A stretch of DNA of 5,374 nt, taken from the NCBI GenBank assembly GCA_022447165.1, contig JAKVBR010000123.1:1-5374 (forward strand), in the 5' to 3' direction. The DNA comes from Phycisphaerales bacterium. GTDB taxonomy: Bacteria; Planctomycetota; Phycisphaerae; Phycisphaerales; SM1A02. Made by a program: the position numbers and the translations under genes. The notes under the pieces are model-generated. The model was not told the DNA's origin. It saw nothing but the letters and a program-made list of their open reading frames with translations, and searched no databases. Of this stretch, positions 1 to 5,374 are shown one piece after another (positions within the stretch are counted from its first letter, which is position 1; each line of letters opens with the position of its first letter).

Positions 1-1469
1 TCTTCAGCGTACTCGCCACAAGTGAAATCAGGCAAGCAACATGAGCCAGTGATCACACATTCTTGACCCCAATGACTAATGAGGTGCAGGATGTCGCCAA
101 CATTCACGCAGCAGTTGTCATCAACATCACCAGTTGGTCTGAATGTGCCATCTCCACACTCGCCCCAGTGATCGATTACAGCGAGTATGTCGCCCACGCC
201 AACGTCACCATTACCATCAACATCGTCGGAACATTGTGGTAGTGGTTGCTCACATGGATTTGGTATCTGAACAGTCCAGATAAATAAACCTTTTTCTAAA
301 TCGCTACCAATGACAGTTCCGCTTGGGAAGTAAGGGTAGCAGCTCCACAGTCCGTTAAAGCTCGGATTGTCGTTTTGTTCATACGTATCGAAGTATCCAA
401 ATTGGGTTGGGTTTTCTGGATCACTTGCATCGAACACTCTAAGTCCACTGCGGTAATTCGCTTCATAGATTTTTCCATTGTGCGTGTACAAGTTATGGTC
501 AACTGCAGATGAACCGCTTGAAAAAGAACCAACGAATGTTGGATTCTCTAAATCTTCAACATTAAAGATGCGAGTGTTTGTTTGTCCGCCACCATTTTGC
601 TCATCAAGTTCGTCGTTGTGATAAAAGTACTTTCTATCTTCTGAGAGCCAGCCCTGGTGCGAGTAGTTTGCGCCTGAATAAGCGACTTGACCTAAGACAA
701 ATGTGTTTGACTTGTCCGTGACATCAACAATTGTGACACCCGGATTTCCCCAACCACCACTGTAACCGCCACAACAAAAGGCAACCTGTTTGCCTGCATA
801 TGGTCCTTCGGTGTATGTCACGATTTGAGCATCGTGGACATAGATGTCTGTCCAACTCCCAACTTGAGTAGGAGCAGCAGGATTTGATAAATCATAAATT
901 AACAGCCCGCTACCAACACCACCGGTTCGGTACAGAAAGCCACTTGTTGTATCAATCGCAACATTGTGTGTGGCTCCAGAGCCAGCAGAATTGAGTTGTG
1001 TTACAACGCCATTATCAATGTTACCCATGTCAAACACTTGGATGCCGCCACCACCTTCACTCACTGCATATGCATAGTGCTGATAAGTTTTGATATCTCG
1101 CCATAAACTGTTAGGACCAGATTTAACACTAACAATTTGGGGATCGCTTGGATCAGTGATTTCAACAAAAGCAGTGCTACTGCTTGTGCCCATGAGAGCA
1201 TATTCGCGGCCGGAAGGAGAGACGTATCCCCAACAGTCGTTACCCGAATCTGCACCATCCAAATCGCCAAGCGTTAGCCAACTTTTAAGTTGGACATTTT
1301 CAGCATCAAAACCAATTGCTAATGACGTACTTGGATCACTCGCTTTGTACCCTTTGCCTTTATAGGAGGGTTGCAAATCCCGAATTTTAGGATCGTCAGT
1401 ATGCCCAATCATGATGCTTGCTGGGATCATGATTGCTGCTAGGACTGTAGTTGCGAAAACGCGATTCAT
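1..1469 (-). CDS. Choice-of-anchor B family (LVIVD-repeat) secreted beta-propeller with dockerin-like tail; 3' end beyond left edge
   Basis: 489 codons are visible without a stop, and the frame is still open at base 1, so the C-terminus is missing. The ATG at 1469 is chosen because AAGAGG lies 9 bases upstream and a signal-peptide-like start follows (MNRVFATTVLAAIMIPASIM). Residues about 45-400 match the choice-of-anchor B pattern as I know it: SGNDCWGY (75-82), VFVEITDPSDP-like blade edges (101-110), YVHDAQIVTY (210-219), HQGWLSEDRKYFYHNDELDE (271-290), DHNLYTHNGKIYEANYRSGL (324-343) and FNGLWSCYPYFPSG (371-384). LVIVD-type repeats form an extracellular propeller; no catalytic activity is established. 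Residues 413-471 are a dockerin-like pair of EF-hand loops, DVDGNGDVGVGD (416-427) and DVDDNCCVNVGD (448-459), each followed by HWG. From residue 475 a cysteine-rich GSCCLPDFTC module begins. It lies 123 bases downstream of the propeller gene. The family call is confident; the role is unknown. Confidence 0.9.
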   Translation of the reverse strand, partial: MNRVFATTVLAAIMIPASIMIGHTDDPKIRDLQPSYKGKGYKASDPSTSLAIGFDAENVQLKSWLTLGDLDGADSGNDCWGYVSPSGREYALMGTSSSTAFVEITDPSDPQIVSVKSGPNSLWRDIKTYQHYAYAVSEGGGGIQVFDMGNIDNGVVTQLNSAGSGATHNVAIDTTSGFLYRTGGVGSGLLIYDLSNPAAPTQVGSWTDIYVHDAQIVTYTEGPYAGKQVAFCCGGYSGGWGNPGVTIVDVTDKSNTFVLGQVAYSGANYSHQGWLSEDRKYFYHNDELDEQNGGGQTNTRIFNVEDLENPTFVGSFSSGSSAVDHNLYTHNGKIYEANYRSGLRVFDASDPENPTQFGYFDTYEQNDNPSFNGLWSCYPYFPSGTVIGSDLEKGLFIWTVQIPNPCEQPLPQCSDDVDGNGDVGVGDILAVIDHWGECGDGTFRPTGDVDDNCCVNVGDILHLISHWGQECVITGSCCLPDFTCGEYAE

Positions 1470-1478
1470 ATGGTCAAA

Positions 1479-1484
1479 CCTCTT
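1479..1484 (-). promoter_or_regulatory. Ribosome binding site of the choice-of-anchor B gene
   Basis: AAGAGG on the minus strand, with 9 bases to the ATG at 1469. It fixes the start of this gene. The AGAGG core falls in the loop of a short perfect inverted repeat, TCAAA (1488-1484) with TTTGA (1478-1474). Confidence 0.65.
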
Positions 1485-1541
1485 TTGAACACTGTATTGT
1501 GGCACCTAATTGGTAAAACACGAATAGTTTATTCTCATAAA

Positions 1542-1559
1542 TACGGTAATAAAGCCGTA
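1542..1559 (-). terminator. Weak stem-loop between the two propeller genes, possible terminator or processing site
   Basis: On the minus strand TACGG, an 8-base loop, then CCGTA form a 5-bp stem, followed by TTTAT. It lies 34 bases after the TAA of the upstream gene in an AT-rich gap of 123 bases (1470-1592). The stem is short and the trailing T-run is broken, so strong termination is doubtful. The rest of the gap holds no convincing -35/-10 pair; TATAAA (1574-1569) is the only -10-like hexamer that stands out, and it has no partner at the right distance. Confidence 0.25.
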
Positions 1560-1592
1560 GAGTTGCGTTTTATAGGTCGATTTTGAGGTGTT

Positions 1593-3941
1593 TTACCCAC
1601 AATCTCCCCAATTGTTGATGATTTCTAAAACATCTCCAATGCCAATCAAACCATCACCATCAACATCAAAAACTGGGTCATCACTTCCCCATACTCCAAT
1701 GACTGCAAGGATGTCAGAAACATCGACAACGTCATCAGCATTGACATCTCCAACGCAAATATCATCTCCACACACAATCGTCTCAAGTTGAACGTTATCA
1801 ATTCCGGATTCAACGATTGATTGCGGTTCACCGTCAGCAACTAAGAAACCAACTCTCACTGTTGCTGTTGGCTCAATAAACTGACTGACTTGGAATGATG
1901 AAACATCCCACTCAGCGTTCGTTCCATACGTTTCTTCAACGAGCGTCCATGTGTTACCATCGTCATTACTAATGAGCGTTTGAAGGGCATCAGTTAACTG
2001 ACTGTCAAAGTGCCAGCGTGCATAAGAGAACAACCCATCGGTGCCCTCCATGTCAAAGGCAGGTGAGATGAGCATCGTAGAACCATCATCAACATCAGCT
2101 GTGCCAACTGAGTCGTCTGGGTCTCCATTCTGTGTGACAAAGCACATGACATTTTGCGAGCCACCCGTGGCATCATCATCAGGAGCAGCAAGGCCAGAAC
2201 CATAAATCGTTCCGACTGGATCTGCTTGTTCCCATGTGCCTGTGTCAAGCAAATCGCTATCTACAACAGACCAACCAGACACGTCACCTTCAATTTCATC
2301 TCTAAATCGGAGTTCAGTTCCTTCGCCGATGGTGACGCTGTGATAACCAGCAGGTGGGTCATTGTATGTCGTACCATTCGTTAACGAAACAGAAATCTTG
2401 AACGAAGTATCAACTGCGCATTCAACTGGAGGAATCGTCGCTTCAAAGAGGGTTTTGGATTGTTGCGTCATTTGGTACGTAGATTCATCTCCGTCAATGA
2501 CTACAGTAATTGATGCACTTATTGGGTCAATCGTTCCTTCGCCGATGAGTTCCGTATCAACAGTAAACACATGTGGTTGATTCGGTGAGATAAAACCGGG
2601 AAGACCATTTGGATAGGAGAACACTATTCCTGATGGGATGTCCTGCATCCATACCTCGGTCGTTTGACATCGCCCCATGACAAGGTCTAGCCAGCCATCA
2701 CCATTAATGTCAAACACAGCGACGTCATGCACGCCGAGTAAGTAATTGTCTGGGATACCAGCGTTTTGTTTTGAGAATGCAACGTTAGGGGTGTTGCCGA
2801 GATTTCGATAGATTAGCGTGTCTCTGCTACAACCGGGGATATCGACATCAACGTCAGTGATGATGACGTCTTGATGGCCATCATTGTTGAGGTCCCGTAT
2901 GATTGCATTGCCACCAAAGCCGCCTGAATCTTCAAACGTATGCATGTCAAAGTTTGCAAAGCCATCTCCACCATTCCCTGTGTTAAGGTAATAGTGGTCT
3001 GAACCGTCGTCAACGACAACAAGATCTTGTCTGCCATCCCCGTTGAGGTCACCAACTGTTACGAAGTAGGGCGCTAATTGGTCGACAATATCGTACCCAT
3101 TAAAGTAGCCCTCATTATTGGGATTGTTGTATGTGATAGCGATGTGTTGTGGTGGGTTGAGTGATGTTTGCTTCACAATGTCAAGGACGCCGTCACCATT
3201 CATGTCTGCCATTTCACTTGCAGCTCCGAATGCAGAAAGTAACATTTCATCAGTCAATCGGCTTGTGCTTTCATCAGTGAAGTAACCGTTGCCATTATTG
3301 ACAAGAAGACGGTTGTTGTAATCAAAGACCTGACTTGTCCCGCTGTCATAATCGCCAAAGTACAAGTCAGGGTGACCGTCACCAGTGACGTCTTCAATGG
3401 CAAGACTGCAGAATCGGGGTCCTGCACTACTGTGCATTTCAGGTATGCGATCATTTTCAAACTTAAACCCTTGCCATTTGCCATCAATCTCACCAAGGTT
3501 GATGTACACCCTTGGATGTGACAAGTGTTTTTCATCGTAATCTGTGAGCGTTGTCACTGTTACCATGTCTAACCAAGTGTCCCCATTGACATCATGAATA
3601 ATGACATCGCGGTCATTCGTTGGTGTTAAGAAACCTTCATCACCTTGAACATCTGAAGCGACGGCGTACTGTTTAGTGCGATCAACGAGTTGACCATTTT
3701 CATTCATGAACAGTACGTTTCTGGCTCGACCCGTTGAGGTGAATGGTTCTTTACGAACGCACACAAGGTCAATGTCCCCATCCTTGTCTAAGTCTGCCCA
3801 AGCGTAGTCTTTTTCTTCTACATCATTTGAACCAAGTGAAGCGTCTGCGACAAGTCGTTGGCCTGTTTGATTGACATATTCTGCAAAACCGCCAGCAAAA
3901 ATAATTGTCGAAATTGTGAGTGTTGTTGTAATCATGAGCAT
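1593..3941 (-). CDS. Secreted FG-GAP/VCBS seven-repeat beta-propeller with Ig-like, MAM-like and dockerin-like domains
   Basis: 782 residues from the ATG at 3941; stop TAA at 1593-1595. Alternatives are the ATG at 3935, which makes an ATGA overlap with the upstream stop, and a TTG at 3950. AGGA at 3956-3953 sits 11 bases before the 3941 ATG. Residues 1-20 are a hydrophobic secretion signal without Lys or Arg, probably cut after GFA. Seven Ca2+-binding repeats of the form DxNGDGxxDLV follow at 50-60, 117-127, 184-194, 246-256, 298-308, 350-360 and 411-421, enough for a seven-bladed propeller of integrin-alpha/FG-GAP type. About 449-540 resembles an Ig-like sandwich. About 542-722 is a MAM/jelly-roll-like domain, with GWSVVDSDLLDTGTW, TMLISPAFDM, ISNDDGNTWTLVEE and a final GIDNVQLE. 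The last 54 residues are dockerin-like (EF loops 732-743 and 759-770). No protease or glycosidase motif is seen, so adhesion or scaffolding is the likely role, by inference. Confidence 0.92.
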   Translation of the reverse strand: MLMITTTLTISTIIFAGGFAEYVNQTGQRLVADASLGSNDVEEKDYAWADLDKDGDIDLVCVRKEPFTSTGRARNVLFMNENGQLVDRTKQYAVASDVQGDEGFLTPTNDRDVIIHDVNGDTWLDMVTVTTLTDYDEKHLSHPRVYINLGEIDGKWQGFKFENDRIPEMHSSAGPRFCSLAIEDVTGDGHPDLYFGDYDSGTSQVFDYNNRLLVNNGNGYFTDESTSRLTDEMLLSAFGAASEMADMNGDGVLDIVKQTSLNPPQHIAITYNNPNNEGYFNGYDIVDQLAPYFVTVGDLNGDGRQDLVVVDDGSDHYYLNTGNGGDGFANFDMHTFEDSGGFGGNAIIRDLNNDGHQDVIITDVDVDIPGCSRDTLIYRNLGNTPNVAFSKQNAGIPDNYLLGVHDVAVFDINGDGWLDLVMGRCQTTEVWMQDIPSGIVFSYPNGLPGFISPNQPHVFTVDTELIGEGTIDPISASITVVIDGDESTYQMTQQSKTLFEATIPPVECAVDTSFKISVSLTNGTTYNDPPAGYHSVTIGEGTELRFRDEIEGDVSGWSVVDSDLLDTGTWEQADPVGTIYGSGLAAPDDDATGGSQNVMCFVTQNGDPDDSVGTADVDDGSTMLISPAFDMEGTDGLFSYARWHFDSQLTDALQTLISNDDGNTWTLVEETYGTNAEWDVSSFQVSQFIEPTATVRVGFLVADGEPQSIVESGIDNVQLETIVCGDDICVGDVNADDVVDVSDILAVIGVWGSDDPVFDVDGDGLIGIGDVLEIINNWGDCG
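3932..3935 (-). promoter_or_regulatory. ATGA stop/start overlap, likely translational coupling
   Basis: On the minus strand the bases read ATGA. The TGA at 3934-3932 ends the di-heme oxidoreductase, and the ATG at 3935-3933 is in frame with the propeller gene. If the ATG at 3941 is used instead, the overlap is 10 bases. Either way there is no room for a promoter between the genes, so the propeller gene must be co-transcribed with the oxidoreductase and is probably translated by ribosomes finishing it. Confidence 0.7.
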
Positions 3942-5374
3942 GGGCCCCAATTTCCTACGATAAAGAGTAAATCAGTTACGTTAACTACGCCATCTGAATT
4001 CACATCAGCAGCGCACCCATCACACGGTCCCCACGCGTCAATAATAGCAAGAATATCACTGACATTCAGTGCATTGTCTCCATTGATATCACCAAGGCAT
4101 GTTTCACATGCATCAAGGATGCCATTGTTATCTACATCATCAGCACCTAGAAGGATATCAAGCAAGTCATTAGAACCGTTTTCATTGCAGTCAGTGAGTT
4201 CATCATCGTCTTGATTGATGTCATGGATAGCGCAGGGGTCATCTGGAGTTGTTTCTACTTCGTAACAGCTTCTAAAACCAATTGTGTCGGAGTAGCCATG
4301 AAAGTCATCCAACTCAACATCGCCGTCACTGTCGCCATCAAACTCTACTTGCCCAAGTGATTTTAAGAAAGCGAAGAGTTGTGCTTGTTCAGCTGAACTC
4401 AGTTTGTTAAATGCGCTTGTAGAAGATTGCCCCTGCGAACCAAATGAGCCATGTTCGTTTATAGCGGCAATCATTCGACCCTCAAAATTTCCAATGTCTA
4501 CGCGACCATCATGCCACAACGGTGTTCTATAAGCGAGTCCCCATAAGGGAGGTGTTTTAAGTTCTCTTCCAGTAGCGTCGCCTTGCACAATGCCATCGCC
4601 TGAGATGCCCATGTCGTGCAGCAAAAAGTCAGAGTAAGGGTGAATCGTTTGACCGCGAAGTGGCTCCATGATGGAAGGGTCTTCAGAAGTCACAAATGTT
4701 TTTGTATGGCAATCAACACAACCAATCTGATTGAATACGACTTCACCACTCATGCCGCTTCGCGGTGTTTGAGGGGGTGGTGCTAGCAATCGTTGAAAGT
4801 CGGTGACTCTGTCAATGAAATCAAAACCATCAGCATCAGGACCATCTTCTGGATCGCTGACTATGTCACATTCTTCAAGTAACTCTTCATTTCCGTTTGG
4901 CGCATTTTCAATGGGTAAAAATCTATTCGTTAATCCCATCTCATTGAGGGATGCGTCTGATGAAAACGTAAGCACTGAGGCAACTTGAGCTTTCCAGCCA
5001 AATCGGCCAACATGCAGGGGATCGGTTTCATCTTCAAAGTTCGGGACCATGTGTGCTTTACCGCGGATGGTCTCATCTTGTTGTTGTTGGTTTTCTAAGA
5101 GCGTCCAGTCGGCGATGGCTTCCACAAGACCATATGCAAGTGCGCCATTTGTAACACGCAAACTCGTTACATTTGCCTCAGGTGGAACTATTTCTAAACA
5201 ATCGTCGCTATTCGCTTGGGCTTGTAAAAGTGATCCGCCTAGATTTGCAAGAGGGTTAAATCCACCCTTCTTGTCAAGCATTCCAAATCGAGTGACTGTT
5301 TGATTGCCAGGTCCGCCAACCGGATTGTTGTGGCAACTAGCGCAACTTGTCTGATTAAAAATTGGCCCGAGTCC
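3932..5374 (-). CDS. DUF1111-type di-heme c oxidoreductase with calcium-module and dockerin-like tail; 5' end beyond right edge
   Basis: 480 codons are visible, open at the right edge in frame with base 5374; stop TGA at 3932-3934. The ATG at 5281 is internal, because the 31 codons before it encode GLGPIFNQTSCASCH and so contain the first heme-binding CxxCH (visible residues 11-15). The second is CVDCH (219-223). Family-typical stretches include GRFGWKA, NEMGLTN (Met146) and LHDMG (Met255), where the Met residues are candidate distal heme ligands. The segment LWHDGR (286-291) and a final FLKSLG (336-341) also fit. Such proteins are periplasmic or exported and relate to MauG/cytochrome c peroxidases; the substrate is usually unknown. 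A 139-residue tail follows: a DGDSDGDVELDDF EF-loop unit (about 346-358), a DCNxNG repeat (395-426) and a dockerin-like pair (loops 429-440 and 457-468) ending WGPCS. The missing N-terminus should hold the signal peptide. Overlap with the next gene indicates an operon. Confidence 0.93.
   Translation of the reverse strand, partial: GLGPIFNQTSCASCHNNPVGGPGNQTVTRFGMLDKKGGFNPLANLGGSLLQAQANSDDCLEIVPPEANVTSLRVTNGALAYGLVEAIADWTLLENQQQQDETIRGKAHMVPNFEDETDPLHVGRFGWKAQVASVLTFSSDASLNEMGLTNRFLPIENAPNGNEELLEECDIVSDPEDGPDADGFDFIDRVTDFQRLLAPPPQTPRSGMSGEVVFNQIGCVDCHTKTFVTSEDPSIMEPLRGQTIHPYSDFLLHDMGISGDGIVQGDATGRELKTPPLWGLAYRTPLWHDGRVDIGNFEGRMIAAINEHGSFGSQGQSSTSAFNKLSSAEQAQLFAFLKSLGQVEFDGDSDGDVELDDFHGYSDTIGFRSCYEVETTPDDPCAIHDINQDDDELTDCNENGSNDLLDILLGADDVDNNGILDACETCLGDINGDNALNVSDILAIIDAWGPCDGCAADVNSDGVVNVTDLLFIVGNWGPCS
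3953..3956 (-). promoter_or_regulatory. Possible ribosome binding site (AGGA) of the propeller gene
   Basis: AGGA lies inside the last codons of the oxidoreductase, which encode the VGNWG of its dockerin-like tail. It is 11 bases before the ATG at 3941, 17 before the ATG at 3935 and only 2 before the TTG at 3950. The spacing is long but best fits 3941, and it disfavours the TTG start. Confidence 0.35.

Noticed and set aside
160..230. Repeated 'catcaacatc / ccatcacc' words here and near 1645-1675, 2695-2710, 3190-3210 and elsewhere, resembling short DNA repeats
   Set aside because: They are the reverse complement of Asp-Val/Asn-Gly-Asp-Gly codons in EF-hand and FG-GAP motifs. Spacing follows the protein repeats, not a DNA array, and synonymous positions differ. 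This is not a CRISPR or a satellite.
296..1270. Two short minus-strand open frames (296-532 and 1061-1270)
   Set aside because: They are in another frame from the long gene open from 1469 to the left edge and make low-complexity peptides. The true gene has no stop in the window, so it is easy to overlook.
1090..1365. Plus-strand 91-codon open frame
   Set aside because: It lies inside the choice-of-anchor B gene on the other strand, which has clear family motifs there; no domain and no ribosome site are seen.
1470..1592. A dedicated promoter for the choice-of-anchor B gene
   Set aside because: The gap is AT-rich and has a TATAAA at 1574-1569, but no -35-like hexamer is found about 17 bases upstream, and sigma-factor consensus in planctomycetes is poorly known to me. 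Left open, not annotated.
3858..4214. Plus-strand open frame with a cysteine-rich start
   Set aside because: It is antisense to the join of two well-supported minus-strand genes, covering the conserved dockerin-like tail and the signal peptide. The Cys and Ser/Thr runs are what Asp/Gly/Val codons of the opposite strand give.
3932..5281. The oxidoreductase starting at the ATG at 5281
   Set aside because: The frame continues upstream to the window edge and encodes the family's first CxxCH, so this Met is internal.

Overview
The window looks like chromosome from a marine-type planctomycete of the class Phycisphaerae, or a close relative. All three proteins carry a C-terminal pair of EF-hand-like repeats ending in WG(x)C, a dockerin-like tail I associate with that group, and two of them carry further Phycisphaerae-style calcium or cysteine modules. 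This assignment comes from protein style, not from a marker gene. Base composition is moderate, well below the GC of many planctomycetes.

Every supported gene is on the minus strand, so the region is transcribed from right to left. (1) 5374-3932 is a di-heme cytochrome c oxidoreductase of the DUF1111 type. Its N-terminus lies beyond the right edge, and it carries a long calcium-binding tail. (2) About 3941-1593 is a secreted seven-repeat FG-GAP/VCBS beta-propeller, followed by an Ig-like domain, a MAM-like sandwich and a dockerin-like tail. Its start overlaps the end of gene 1 by 4 or 10 bases. (3) After a 123-base gap, 1469-1 is a choice-of-anchor B (LVIVD-repeat) secreted propeller with a dockerin-like tail. 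It runs off the left edge just as it enters a cysteine-rich GSCC module. No plus-strand gene, RNA gene, mobile element or CRISPR array is supported.

Genes 1 and 2 are almost certainly one transcriptional unit. Gene 3 may be read through or have its own promoter. All three products appear exported and share a tail type, so the simplest reading is a set of cell-surface or periplasmic proteins sorted or docked through the same Ca2+-dependent tail. One is a redox enzyme and two are beta-propeller scaffolds. The joint function is inference; no substrate can be read from the sequence.
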